A stretch of DNA of 64,000 nt from Chryseobacterium sp. c4a (GCF_009900745.1 NZ_WXVU01000001.1:248001-312000), one strand, 5' to 3'. Shown: positions 1-8,284, counted from the stretch's first letter. Notes: generated by a model from the letters alone, not told the origin. Program-made: numbers and translations.

Positions 1-448
1 TTACAGAATCTCCTTTGAGCTCTCCGAAATACTTTATAAAGGTTTCATCAGAAGTAATTTTGTTGATTTCTTTGGTGCCGAGTTCAAATTCTTGGCGGAT
101 GCGAAGTAAATCTTTGGCTTCAGGTCCCCAAAATCCACCCCCAACAAAACTGTTTCCAGGCTCCAGTTGAATATAATATCCACCTCTCAGCATAGGCTTT
201 GAACGGGAATATCCAACTCCGAAATTGGTTTTGTATGGAGTCTGATCCTTAGAAAAACGAACATCTCTGTAAATTCTGAAAATATGGATCCCTTTTAGTT
301 TATCGTATTCCTGAAGTTCAGAATAAATAGTATTAAAAAAAGCTTTGTTTTCTTTTACGATCAAATCATATTCAGATTTGTGTTGGGCAAACCAGTCCCG
401 ATTGTTGTTTTCTTTTAATTGCTTGAGGTATTCAAATGCTTTTTGCAT
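1..448 (-). CDS. DUF2461 family protein, C-terminus beyond window
   Basis: About 149 N-terminal residues are visible, starting at the ATG whose complement is at 446-448; the gene runs off base 1. The block RDVRFSKDQTPYKTNFG (about residues 61-77), followed by GGYYIQLEPGNSFVGGG, is the signature I associate with the DUF2461/TIGR02453 family. That family is widespread in Bacteroidota and has no established biochemical role. There is no signal peptide, so it is probably cytoplasmic. It is the last visible gene of a minus-strand series, and no terminator is visible inside the window. The family call is confident; the function is unknown. Confidence 0.85.
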   Translation of the reverse strand, partial: MQKAFEYLKQLKENNNRDWFAQHKSEYDLIVKENKAFFNTIYSELQEYDKLKGIHIFRIYRDVRFSKDQTPYKTNFGVGYSRSKPMLRGGYYIQLEPGNSFVGGGFWGPEAKDLLRIRQEFELGTKEINKITSDETFIKYFGELKGDSV

Positions 449-565
449 ATAGGTTTACAAGTATTTGATGTTATAAATCTTTACTCAATTTACATAAAGT
501 ATCCCGGTTTTGAGTAATAAGCAGCACATTAAAATACTGTTGGGAGACTTTTATTGCAGAAGATT

Positions 566-1234
566 TTATTTAAATGAATCTAGATCTTCATATACCATAA
601 AATATATTGTTTCCTTTCCTTTTGAAAAGACATCAATTGTTCCGGTTTTTTGTAGCATTGTGCTTCTTTTGAATGTTCTGATATTTTTACCAAGAATACT
701 TGCAATGAAATATTCTTCACCTATCGAATTTACTTTAAAGGCGGTGGCTTCTGTTTTTCCATCACCATTTTTTAAAATACAATCTACAATTGTTTTTGCT
801 TGTAAAGAATATAATAAGATATTTTTGGATTCTTTATCCTTCTTTTTGTATGCCATTTCCATATAGGCAAGAACCTCCGGATTGGTTGGATCTTTTTCCA
901 AATATTTTTCTCCGGAAATGATGGCTTTTTTTAAATTTCCCTGTGAGAGACTTTTAGTGAAATCTAAATAATCTGTATCAAAAAAGGAAGGTTTATATTT
1001 TGAGAATTTTTTTCCATAATATAAATTTTTTACTTCTTCATCTGATAAGGTTGTGGGGTCAAATTTAAATTTATAGATCAGCTTTTCATAATAGAAATCC
1101 GAATTTTCATTCTGAACATTGACCTTGATGGAGTCCAGATTTATATTTTGTCCGAAAATACAAAATGAAAAAAGAGAGAAAATTGTTGTTAAGTATATTT
1201 TAGATGGTATAGTAGAAAGAAAGATTTTTTTCAT
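566..1234 (-). CDS. Exported DUF4919-like protein
   Basis: The protein has 222 residues, with a signal-peptide-like N-terminus (basic start, hydrophobic core, ending near FCIFGQ). The mature part opens with FYYEKLIYKFKFDPTTLS and continues with LYYGKKFSKYKPSF. This layout resembles the DUF4919 family of Bacteroidota, where a tetratricopeptide-like helical middle (here around 'EKYLEKDPTNPEVLAYMEMAYKK') is typical. No catalytic motif is visible. It begins 8 bases after the stop of the upstream gene (1243-1782), so the two are probably co-transcribed. Likely periplasmic or surface-associated; function unknown. The family assignment is from memory of the pattern and is moderately secure. Confidence 0.7.
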   Translation of the reverse strand: MKKIFLSTIPSKIYLTTIFSLFSFCIFGQNINLDSIKVNVQNENSDFYYEKLIYKFKFDPTTLSDEEVKNLYYGKKFSKYKPSFFDTDYLDFTKSLSQGNLKKAIISGEKYLEKDPTNPEVLAYMEMAYKKKDKESKNILLYSLQAKTIVDCILKNGDGKTEATAFKVNSIGEEYFIASILGKNIRTFKRSTMLQKTGTIDVFSKGKETIYFMVYEDLDSFK

Positions 1235-1242
1235 AGAGTTGT

Positions 1243-1782
1243 TTATTTCACAAAAGTTTGTTCAAGAAGTGCAATCGCTTCCGTTTCTGTTAATGGTGGT
1301 GTTTTATCAGTATTATTTGTTAGGTTTAAAGAAATAAGGTTATTATTTCTTACGGCATAAAGTAAATATGATGTTTTGTCTTTATTAGAATCCTGACTAT
1401 TTTTCAGGATGATTTTCCAAACGATATAATTTTTTTCTTTGTCCCGTTTTATTTCAGCAACTTCAGCTTTTATTCCATTGGAAGTTGCCCAATAATCATA
1501 TTCCCACTTATAAAATTTTTCCAGCAATTCTTCTTCAGATAAACCTTCTTTATAAAACTCAAATTTTTCAGGTTTTCTTACTGAAATTAATAAGTTTATT
1601 TTTTCGTTTTTATTGGTGAGGTGAAACTGTCCCGAATTTTTCAACTGATTTTTATATTCCCATTTTCCAGGAACCTCAAATAATTCTCCATTGATTTGAA
1701 AAGGAGTTTTCTTTTGTGCAAAAGTAGAAAAAGAGATTAGGAAAAGGATTAAAATCGAAAAAAGTTTAATGTTTAATTTCAT
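1243..1782 (-). CDS. Hypothetical exported protein
   Basis: The protein has 179 residues with a clear signal peptide (MKLNIKLFSILILFLISFSTFAQ). The mature domain has alternating hydrophobic and charged strands and contains the phrase LFEVPGKWEYKNQLKNSGQF. No family was recognised. The start is the ATG complementary to 1780-1782. It lies directly upstream of the DUF4919-like gene with an 8-base gap, so a two-gene operon of exported proteins is likely. Nothing in the sequence points to an enzymatic role; a small periplasmic beta-rich protein is the most that can be said. Confidence 0.7.
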   Translation of the reverse strand: MKLNIKLFSILILFLISFSTFAQKKTPFQINGELFEVPGKWEYKNQLKNSGQFHLTNKNEKINLLISVRKPEKFEFYKEGLSEEELLEKFYKWEYDYWATSNGIKAEVAEIKRDKEKNYIVWKIILKNSQDSNKDKTSYLLYAVRNNNLISLNLTNNTDKTPPLTETEAIALLEQTFVK

Positions 1783-1933
1783 TTTTAAGTGTAAGTTTCT
1801 TGATAGATTATTAGTTTTTGAATCAATCGCTCCAGTCTGGTTATTATTTTATTTTTTTGTTTTGCATATTTGTGTATGCTCTAGAAACAAATATAGGTAA
1901 AAGTTGGGGATAGGAAGTGGAGTATAAATAATC

Positions 1934-1951
1934 CAAAGTCGGGAGACTTTG
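1934..1951. repeat. REP-like hairpin, copy 1
   Basis: A perfect 7-base stem, CAAAGTC / GACTTTG, closes a GGGA loop. The same stem-loop core recurs at 3597-3612 and 6384-6401. Each copy lies 30-60 bases beyond the stop codon of a minus-strand gene, and all copies have the same loop orientation. There is no U-run after the stem on the transcribed strand, so it is not an obvious intrinsic terminator. Confidence 0.7.
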
Positions 1952-1980
1952 TGTAGTAGAGAATTTTGATTAAAAAGATT

Positions 1981-2595
1981 TTAATCACGTTCCATTATCC
2001 GGTACCAATTTTTTTCTAACTTCCAATTATGTTCAGGTTTTACTTTTATTTGTTCTTCGTATTGCTTTTTTGTCTCGTTATTATTTGTAAATATAAAATA
2101 AGTTTGTGGGGCATCGAAAAAGCCACGAGAAATCCAAAATTTGATTGTTTTTGTACCTTTTGTTTTATTTTGATAGATCCAAATATCATTTCCGCCATTT
2201 GAAACAATAGGGAAGTCAAATGAAAGTTTACAAATACCATTATTCATTTTTGTATTTGGTTTCAATTTTTCGGTCAAAACTTCTTTTACTATTTGATTAC
2301 GTTTATGGTAAGAAATATTCCAGTCTATTTTTTCAATAATTGAGCTGGGAATTTTGTTGAAATTGTAAAATGTTAGAAATAATAAAACCAATGTTATTAA
2401 AAGGTTTACTATTCTGTTTGTTTGTATGTTCTTCCTTTCTTTAAATAATTTTATTATTTGTCTTACTGCTAAAATTAGCAAGATTATACAGACTAAAAGC
2501 CAAGAAAATGGTTGAACAAAATAGGGGAGATAAAAGTAGTCAGCAAAAGCGAAAATTAGCCAGATGATTACCAAAATTGCTATTTTTTTTGTCAT
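1981..2595 (-). CDS. Hypothetical membrane protein
   Basis: The protein has 204 residues. Three hydrophobic segments occupy roughly residues 4-24, 32-52 and 62-82, separated by short basic linkers. About 120 more polar residues follow, probably outside the membrane on one face. Aromatic-rich strands near residues 125-175 suggest a compact beta domain. No conserved family or catalytic residues were recognised. The start is the ATG complementary to 2593-2595. It is followed by a REP-like hairpin 30 bases past the stop. It may belong loosely with the preceding hydrolase gene, from which it is separated by 76 bases. Confidence 0.65.
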   Translation of the reverse strand: MTKKIAILVIIWLIFAFADYFYLPYFVQPFSWLLVCIILLILAVRQIIKLFKERKNIQTNRIVNLLITLVLLFLTFYNFNKIPSSIIEKIDWNISYHKRNQIVKEVLTEKLKPNTKMNNGICKLSFDFPIVSNGGNDIWIYQNKTKGTKTIKFWISRGFFDAPQTYFIFTNNNETKKQYEEQIKVKPEHNWKLEKNWYRIMERD

Positions 2596-2671
2596 TCAAT
2601 TTTTATTAGGTTTTGTCTACAACGTTGACTCATTGGATTACCAATAACTTCCATTCTCGGCATCATTGATT

Positions 2672-3571
2672 TTACTTTGGAAATTTAGACTTTTTAATAT
2701 TCAAGGCTTTCTGCTTTATCCATTGTACAGCAATATCAACAGGAGCTGTATCATTGCTGGAAGAAGTATTGTGACCCAGGTTGGAAAAAAAGGTATATTC
2801 AAAAGGTTTGCCTTGAGCTTTAAGTGTATTTAATTGCTCTATACATAATTTTACCGGAATCTGTATATCTTTTTCACCAAAAAGCCAAAGCCCGGGACTG
2901 GAAAGGGTATTTAAATAAGTCTTGGGATCAGTTGCCGTAAATTGGTACTTGTCCGGATCGTTTTTGGTGTGTTCAATGGCATCTGCTTCTGTATGATTTT
3001 CCCAAAAACTACTGTTTCCATTAGTATAAAACTGAAATCGAAGCTGCTCCAGAGTTGTAATGGTAGGGCAGCTGAATAAAACCATAAATTCAATTTGTGG
3101 ATTTTTACTTGCCGCAATGGGGATTATCCATCCTGCCTGACTGAATCCTACTAACCCAATGGGTGTTTTTTTATCTTTCAAATAGGTCTGAAATGTTTTT
3201 ACGGCTGCATTGGCATCCTGAGCCAATAAATCAAGATTTGTCGGGTCAATATTATTGGTGCCAACAGACGGCCCTACATACACTCCTCCAGATTCTCCAA
3301 CGCCACGTTTGTCGTATGTTAATACGGAAATTCCTTCTTTAGCAAGACGTTTTGCAAACTCCATTTCTCTTTTTACAGGATCAGACCCGTGAACAATTAC
3401 AACAGCAGCAACGGGTTTTTTAGGTTCTAAAATTGAGCCTGCAAGAGTGATACCCTGACTTTCAAATTTTATATCCTGAATGGTAAAATCGGCAACTTGT
3501 GAAAATACCATTTGGGGAAAAGCTATTAATAATAACCAAATAAATAGGTTAGAAAAGAAATTGATTTTCAT
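2672..3571 (-). CDS. Exported alpha/beta hydrolase
   Basis: The protein has 299 residues with an N-terminal signal peptide ending near FSQ (residue 25). It shows the alpha/beta hydrolase plan: an HG motif (VIVHGSDP, residues 58-65), the segment YDKRGVGESGG, the nucleophile elbow GFSQAG with Ser144, an acid in FGEKDIQIP (Asp235) and the catalytic His in LGHNTS (His267). The closest general group is the bacterial serine esterases/dienelactone-hydrolase-like 'alpha/beta hydrolase family' enzymes of the envelope. The substrate cannot be read from sequence. A REP-like hairpin sits just upstream (3597-3612). Confidence 0.85.
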   Translation of the reverse strand: MKINFFSNLFIWLLLIAFPQMVFSQVADFTIQDIKFESQGITLAGSILEPKKPVAAVVIVHGSDPVKREMEFAKRLAKEGISVLTYDKRGVGESGGVYVGPSVGTNNIDPTNLDLLAQDANAAVKTFQTYLKDKKTPIGLVGFSQAGWIIPIAASKNPQIEFMVLFSCPTITTLEQLRFQFYTNGNSSFWENHTEADAIEHTKNDPDKYQFTATDPKTYLNTLSSPGLWLFGEKDIQIPVKLCIEQLNTLKAQGKPFEYTFFSNLGHNTSSSNDTAPVDIAVQWIKQKALNIKKSKFPK

Positions 3572-3596
3572 TTTGGATTTTTATTTTGTTTGCTAA

Positions 3597-3612
3597 AAGT
3601 CGGGAGACTTTG
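3597..3612. repeat. REP-like hairpin, copy 2
   Basis: AAAGTC-GGGA-GACTTT, followed by GAGCAGCGGAG. It has the same loop and orientation as the copies at 1934 and 6381. It lies about 60 bases past the stop of the 167-residue gene and 26 bases upstream of the hydrolase start. Confidence 0.7.
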
Positions 3613-3672
3613 AGCAGCGGAGTAGATGATGATATATGGAAAATAGATATTTTACTTAAAATTTTCCCCCAC

Positions 3673-4176
3673 TTATTTGTTTTCTGCCAATAATTTTAGG
3701 GAAATTAAATAATCTGTATCAAAATCAATTTTTCTTACTTTATCCTTCATAAATTCTCTGTTTCCTGTCCAATTTGCATTCAGATCAATCCAGGTTAGGA
3801 CAATTTTCTTTTCAGTAAGTTTTTTTAATTTTCCAGGATACATGACGTTATCTTTTTTCTTAAACAAACTAAAAATACCGAAGTTTTTGTTGACGTTGTC
3901 AATTATTGAATCAAAACTTTGGAGTGGTAGTTTCTGTATTTTTTTATCCACTGAAACCCCTTTTAATTTCATTGCTTTTTCTATAAATTCAGTTTCATCA
4001 TTGGTCGAAATATTCTTGATGTTATGATTCTTTACCGCACAATATCCATCCAGAATAAAATCAACAGGATTAGATTTTAGCAAGATCCAATCTTTACTAT
4101 AATTAATTAAAATTCCTTTTTCAGATTCTTTATCTTCAAATTCAATGATAATAAGCTTATTTAATAATTTTTTCAT
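3673..4176 (-). CDS. Hypothetical cytoplasmic protein
   Basis: The protein has 167 residues and no signal or membrane segment. It has a repeated beta-strand character: the N-terminal half (IIIEFEDKESEKGILINYSKDWILLKSN is one such stretch, residues about 9-36) and the C-terminal half (GKLKKLTEKKIVLTWIDLN) look like two related small barrels joined by a charged helix. This resembles the SH3- or Sm-like folds of other bacterial hypothetical proteins, but I recognise no named family. The start is the ATG complementary to 4174-4176. A REP-like hairpin follows about 60 bases downstream. Function unknown. Confidence 0.65.
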   Translation of the reverse strand: MKKLLNKLIIIEFEDKESEKGILINYSKDWILLKSNPVDFILDGYCAVKNHNIKNISTNDETEFIEKAMKLKGVSVDKKIQKLPLQSFDSIIDNVNKNFGIFSLFKKKDNVMYPGKLKKLTEKKIVLTWIDLNANWTGNREFMKDKVRKIDFDTDYLISLKLLAENK

Positions 4177-4286
4177 GGGTATAATTTAGGGAAAATGTGA
4201 AAGTAAGTTATTAAAAAAAGTAAAAAGGTTAGATTATAATGAAAGGTAAATCGGTGCGGTAGCGAGGTTTTTGCAGAGAGTACATT

Positions 4287-5192
4287 TTAGTTAATATCAG
4301 CCACTTGTATGTTTTTAATGGCCGAGCTGGTGAGAGACGTTGCACTTCCGCCGATGATGTAGAGTTTATTGTTATAGACTTCCGCAGTAGCATGTCTTCT
4401 GGGAATCATATTGGATGATAACTGATGCAATGTATTGGTTGTAGTATCAAAATAGGCCAGAAAACTTTGATTATTCACCCCACCTGCAATAAAAATCTTA
4501 TTACCGGATACGGCTAATGAGTGTCCGTATATACCAGCAGGCATTGTATATTGACTGACCCAAAGATTAGTTTTGAGATCGTAAACATTGATCAGGCGAG
4601 ATGGAGTACCGTTAAAACCACCAATGACATACAGTTTATCATTCACAATTTTGCCCTTTGTTTCTCTGGCTGTGGGCATATTGGGTAAGGAATTCCATGT
4701 ATTGGAAGCAATATCATAATACTGGAATTTATCAGAGAATACAGTGGTTTTGGCTCCGCTTAATCCGCTGCCCCCAAACACATATATTTTACCATTATAG
4801 AGGGCGGAACCTGCATTTCCTGTATAGAAACGATTAACAGCTCCCTTCGTTACGGTATTGGTGGCAAGGTCTACAATTTCAAGATGGCTGTTTCCCCAAC
4901 CGTTAAAAATATAGATTTTATTATCGTAAGTCTCCGAATTAGCAAATTTTTTAGTAAGTAGGGTAGAATTGAGAATACTCCAGCTGTTACCAGTAATATT
5001 ATATTTTTCAATATACTTTGCGTCACCTCCTTTTTCCTGATATCCATTGCTCACATAGATATTATCATTCACGATTACACTGCTTATGCCACCTCTGCCC
5101 GCAGACATATTGGCGAGACTTTTAAAATAAAGTGTTTGTGCGTGGGCTAAGAATGAACCCAAGAGTGAAAGGAATAATAATTTTGTTTTCAA
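4287..5192 (-). CDS. Exported Kelch-repeat protein
   Basis: The protein has 301 residues. The start is a TTG; it is preferred because it is the only in-frame start that keeps the signal peptide (MKTKLLFLSLLGSFLAHAQ), and the next Met is at residue 29. The remainder is a series of about five to six Kelch repeats of some 45-50 residues with the hallmark 'lYviGGf...' strands (for example IYVFGGS, LYVIGGF, IFIAGGV, LYIIGGS) and W-x-x-L/M turns. It should form one beta-propeller, secreted or surface-exposed. Kelch propellers usually bind ligands or glycans; the ligand is unknown. There is no C-terminal sorting domain. Confidence 0.85.
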   Translation of the reverse strand: MKTKLLFLSLLGSFLAHAQTLYFKSLANMSAGRGGISSVIVNDNIYVSNGYQEKGGDAKYIEKYNITGNSWSILNSTLLTKKFANSETYDNKIYIFNGWGNSHLEIVDLATNTVTKGAVNRFYTGNAGSALYNGKIYVFGGSGLSGAKTTVFSDKFQYYDIASNTWNSLPNMPTARETKGKIVNDKLYVIGGFNGTPSRLINVYDLKTNLWVSQYTMPAGIYGHSLAVSGNKIFIAGGVNNQSFLAYFDTTTNTLHQLSSNMIPRRHATAEVYNNKLYIIGGSATSLTSSAIKNIQVADIN

Positions 5193-5344
5193 TGGTGTTA
5201 ATGCTTAATATTTATTTAAGTATTGAATAGCGTGGTTTAAAGATAGGAAAAAGTTGTAGAGTTTTTTTGGGGTTTATTTTTAACTAGATTAAGCTCTATT
5301 TAAGTTTTACTCTGTATTTTAATTCTCACGTTGTGTAAACTTTT

Positions 5345-5944
5345 TTAAGGTTCAAGATCGAGCTTTTTATTTTTCATTTTTAACTTAATCACTTTCCCTT
5401 CTTTGTCTTTTATCTGTTCAGTTTTTAAAGGAATGAATCCTTCAATCTTTTCAGTGGCATTAAAGAAATTATTTTTATCAACAGCATATTTATAGTTTCC
5501 ATCAATAATTTTAAAGGTATTGACATCCGCGTGCTCTACTTTTGTAATTTGCCATCCTCCGCTTGTAGGTCTGGAATAATATATATTTTTATGGTCTTTT
5601 GCAAACCAGGAGTTTCCTATCTGTTGAAATGAATTCGGATCAATTTCCTGTGAAATAATCCCATTAAAATATTCAACATCTTTTAATTCTCCGTTAAATT
5701 CTCTTTGGGCGGTAGTTTTTTCGTATAGAAACCCAAATTGGTTTCGGTAGAACTCATTTTTAATAGGAGTGAGGTGTATGCTGTCTGGTAATTCATATTG
5801 TGCGGGATATTTTTCAGATTTTCTATGATCTTGCTGCGAAATGGTTTCTGTAACGGGTTTTGAATATTCAACTTTAGATTTATTCTCAAAACAGGCCACG
5901 AAGAAAAATAATAAATACAATTTTAAAATACCTCTGAAATGCAT
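5345..5944 (-). CDS. DKNYY-family lipoprotein
   Basis: The preferred start is the ATG complementary to 5942-5944, giving 199 residues. An in-frame ATG lies 50 codons further upstream, but it would bury the lipoprotein signal (MHFRGILKLYLLFFFVAC, lipobox Cys about residue 18). The C-terminal half holds the repeated pattern of the DKNYY family: AKDHKNIYYS, ADVNTFKIIDGNY and AVDKNNFFNATEKIEG. DKNYY proteins are envelope proteins of unknown function. It is predicted to be membrane-anchored on the periplasmic or outer face. It stands alone, with a long hairpin-rich region upstream. Confidence 0.75.
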   Translation of the reverse strand: MHFRGILKLYLLFFFVACFENKSKVEYSKPVTETISQQDHRKSEKYPAQYELPDSIHLTPIKNEFYRNQFGFLYEKTTAQREFNGELKDVEYFNGIISQEIDPNSFQQIGNSWFAKDHKNIYYSRPTSGGWQITKVEHADVNTFKIIDGNYKYAVDKNNFFNATEKIEGFIPLKTEQIKDKEGKVIKLKMKNKKLDLEP

Positions 5945-6454
5945 AGAATGTGTTTTGAGGTAAAAGATATAATTTATATTTGGTTTCACCATAACCTCTG
6001 TATACCTGCTATTGAACGATTTTATTGTATGGTAGCAATGAAATACAAAGTTACTTTTGTTATAAACAGGACGGTTCCTACTCATATTCTGCATTTAATC
6101 ATCAGATACAGTTACCCCCTTACCTAAGGGGGTAGAAGGGGTTGCATAAGGGGCTATAGGCAATTATCTAACAGCCTGCAGGCTATACTGAAGGCCATAA
6201 AACCACTTATGTAAGTGGTTAAAGCTACTTATATAAGGGTCTAAAGTGACTTTATAAAGTAGCTATAGGGAGTTAGGAAGGGGCTGGAACCCCTTGGTGA
6301 AGTTGTAGCAGAGGGGTATGAAAGAGGGTAGAGGTACTTTATTACCCAAAATATGAGATTTTAGATGATTTATTGTATTTCCGCAAAGTCGGGAGACTTT
6401 GCGGAGCAGGTTACTGTCTTCTACAATAGTGCAAACTCATGTTTGTAACAGGTA
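5945..6454. repeat. Non-coding hairpin-rich region
   Basis: No convincing gene is present. The region contains a succession of inverted repeats. TACCCCCTTA/TAAGGGGGTA: 6113-6122 with 6125-6134. The self-complementary AGCCTGCAGGCT: 6173-6184. AACCACTTA/TAAGTGGTT: 6201-6209 with 6212-6220. AGCTACTT/AAGTAGCT: 6223-6230 with 6257-6264. AAGGGG/CCCCTT: 6278-6283 with 6290-6295. The third REP-like hairpin is at 6381-6404. The segment 6113-6295 is unusually dense in secondary structure. Confidence 0.7.
6381..6404. repeat. REP-like hairpin, copy 3 (longest stem)
   Basis: CCGCAAAGTC / GACTTTGCGG forms a perfect 10-base stem around the GGGA loop, extending the shared core of copies 1 and 2. It lies 50 bases beyond the stop of the zinc-ribbon gene (6455-7096). 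Confidence 0.75.
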
Positions 6455-7096
6455 TTATTTTAATTGAATTTCAATCTTTTTATCTTCCATAAATAACTTT
6501 ATCCAATTCGGATCCTCATTATTTCTTGGAATGCATTCAATTAAGCTTTTATTCTTTTTATAATTTTCTATAGCTTTTTTCCCGAACTTGATTTTCATTT
6601 CATAAATTTCATTGCCACCATATCCAATCCAAGCTTTTGTTATTATTTGCCTGTTTTTTTCAATATTATTATAAAGCAGAGATTTTGTGTCTTCTGGTAA
6701 ATGTTTTATACCATCACACCAAAAAGTCTTCGTATAATATTTTATATTTTCATTTTCAATGTTTTGAAAATCTAAAGACCATTCTAAATGACTGCAAAAT
6801 TCTGAATTAAACATGGGTTCATTAAGATTATAATTAAAAGCACCACACTCTGGACATTCAATATATTCTCCATTCAATTTTTCAAACTCACATTCTGCAC
6901 ATCTGCCATTTCTATTGTTTAAATGTTGAATAATAATTTTTGCTTCATTTTTGTCTAAATTGAATTCGTCAATTAATTTTTTTTCAGCCAATACTTTTAA
7001 ATCGTTTTGCATCAAAATATAAAGATCAAGCTTTTGTTCTTCAGAAAAGTTTATAGTAATAACTTCATTTTTACATTTGTTGCAATTAGTTTTCAT
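6455..7096 (-). CDS. Zinc-ribbon-containing hypothetical protein
   Basis: The protein has 213 residues and no signal peptide. Three CxxC pairs are visible in the N-terminal half: CNKC (5-8), CAEC (66-69) and CPEC (81-84). The second and third lie 12 residues apart in the arrangement of a zinc ribbon, and the first may complete a two-zinc module around an intervening helical insert (residues 18-62). The C-terminal 110 residues are mixed alpha/beta with several Trp and Tyr residues and no recognised motif. It is likely a cytoplasmic metal-binding protein. Nothing in the context (a REP hairpin downstream, an unrelated gene upstream) reveals its partner. Confidence 0.65.
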   Translation of the reverse strand: MKTNCNKCKNEVITINFSEEQKLDLYILMQNDLKVLAEKKLIDEFNLDKNEAKIIIQHLNNRNGRCAECEFEKLNGEYIECPECGAFNYNLNEPMFNSEFCSHLEWSLDFQNIENENIKYYTKTFWCDGIKHLPEDTKSLLYNNIEKNRQIITKAWIGYGGNEIYEMKIKFGKKAIENYKKNKSLIECIPRNNEDPNWIKLFMEDKKIEIQLK

Positions 7097-7217
7097 TCTT
7101 AATTTGTTTTTTGTTATAGCATCTAAATTTAGATATTAAATTAAGATTATAGAGTATCTATATGTGCAATTTTAAATAGAGAGCATTTGAAAAAAGTTGT
7201 TCTTTTTAGAATAGCTT

Positions 7218-7742
7218 TTATATTTTCCCTTTCCTTTCAATAATAAGATACGCCGCATCCAGCATTTTAAGCAGATGAATATATGGATTTATCATATTTC
7301 TTTCTGGTAGCTTGTCATAGATTCCCATCGAGAAATAAACCATTCCGGAAATAAAATAATCAAATTCTTTGATGCTGTATTCTTTGAATGCTTTTTTAAA
7401 GACCAGCAGAGGATTTTGGTATTCTTTCTCCGAAAGCAAGCCAAGAGCCAACGGAGAAACCTCTTCCCACTGAGTATTAACCACCAATTTCTTTTCCTTC
7501 AGCATAATGAAGTAGCCTGCACGAACAAATGAACGCATCTCCTGATGAAAATGATAAATAACAGACGGATCTTCTTTTATCCAGCTATTTCTCTTAAGAG
7601 CATAGCTCATAACGTTGTTTAAAAGTTCTTTGGATGCTGTAAGATTATTTAGCTGAAAAAATGTTTCCATCCGTTGTAAGCCGTAATGCTTTTTCCGGCC
7701 TTTCCCAAGCCGGGGTTGAATGTCTGTTCTGATTTTTTTCAT
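7218..7742 (-). CDS. Hypothetical protein with basic N-terminus
   Basis: The protein has 174 residues. The first 22 are strongly basic (KKIRTDIQPRLGKGRKKHYG), which would suit nucleic-acid contact. The remainder is predicted to be largely helical with many aromatic residues (VIYHFHQEMRSFVRAGYFIM is one helix). I do not recognise the family. No signal peptide or membrane segment is seen. It stands alone on the minus strand and is preceded by the nested-palindrome element at 7769-7900, which therefore occupies its promoter or 5' leader region. Function unknown. Confidence 0.6.
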   Translation of the reverse strand: MKKIRTDIQPRLGKGRKKHYGLQRMETFFQLNNLTASKELLNNVMSYALKRNSWIKEDPSVIYHFHQEMRSFVRAGYFIMLKEKKLVVNTQWEEVSPLALGLLSEKEYQNPLLVFKKAFKEYSIKEFDYFISGMVYFSMGIYDKLPERNMINPYIHLLKMLDAAYLIIERKGKI

Positions 7743-7768
7743 GAGTGTGTATTTTTAATAATTTTTTT

Positions 7769-7900
7769 AAACCATTAAGAGCTTTTTAAGTCATTAAGAA
7801 TAGTTAAGATCATAGCTGAAGCTATGTATTTATCAGGCTGCTTCATCCATCTTTGATGGATCTTAACTTATCTTATTCTCTTCATTTTTCTTAATGGTTT
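7769..7900. mobile_element. MITE-like nested-palindrome element
   Basis: A 132-base element is bounded by a perfect 12-base inverted repeat: AAACCATTAAGA at 7769-7780 and TCTTAATGGTTT at 7889-7900. Inside lies a second perfect 10-base pair: AGTTAAGATC at 7802-7811 and GATCTTAACT at 7859-7868. This in turn encloses two small hairpins: CATAGC-TGAA-GCTATG (7811-7826) and ATCCAT-CTTTG-ATGGAT (7845-7861). The whole can fold into a cloverleaf-like cruciform. No ORF is present. A non-autonomous repeat or a structured RNA are both possible. Confidence 0.6.
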
Positions 7901-7978
7901 TATTTTTTTGTTTTATTGTACGATTTTACCGGCCATAAATGAAAAAGTCCTTAACAAGCCGAATGAATATGATAGAAT

Positions 7979-8167
7979 TTGTGTTTTCTAAAAGCCCTAA
8001 AGCCGCAATGGATTGTACACCCCATTGTACCGTATCATGATACTTTATGTGGTAAAGCAGGCTTAGAAAAAGATGATTGTAGAAAAGCAGAACAGCATGA
8101 AAATAAAAACGGCATGAGACTCTACAATATCTGTACTAGAGGTACTGGTATACCGTGCAACAGATAA
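7979..8167 (+). CDS. Possible small Cys-rich protein
   Basis: A 62-residue ORF with five cysteines, and an unusually protein-like composition for a spacer (HDTLCGKAGLEKDDCRKAEQ, then ICTRGTGIPCNR at the end). No signal peptide or known leader is present. A second ORF overlaps it: from the ATG at 7939, another frame reads 33 codons ending SPKAAMDCTPHC and two more codons before a stop at 8038-8040. Either frame could be the true N-terminus, and a frameshift between the two is conceivable. No family was recognised, and coding status is uncertain. Between here and 8384 there is otherwise only a weak hairpin near 8171-8194 and the regulatory palindromes upstream of the XRE gene. Confidence 0.3.
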   Translation: MCFLKALKPQWIVHPIVPYHDTLCGKAGLEKDDCRKAEQHENKNGMRLYNICTRGTGIPCNR

Positions 8168-8284
8168 GAGAGCCCACGCCTAGGTCGTGAGCTTCATACT
8201 TATCATCTTGTTGCTTTAAAATTACCAGTTTTCTAGTACAAGATTCTAAGCAATAGCTTCTATATTTCTTTGAAGTATCGCAAA

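Noticed and set aside
1119..1337. Plus-strand ORF across the junction of two minus-strand genes
   Set aside because: Antisense to two genes with clear signal peptides; no supporting feature.
5945..6094. Upstream extension of the DKNYY lipoprotein by 50 codons
   Set aside because: It would place the lipoprotein signal inside the protein; the Met at 5942-5944 gives a normal lipobox.
6113..6404. CRISPR array
   Set aside because: The repeats are different palindromes with irregular spacing, not identical repeats with unique spacers, and no cas gene is present.
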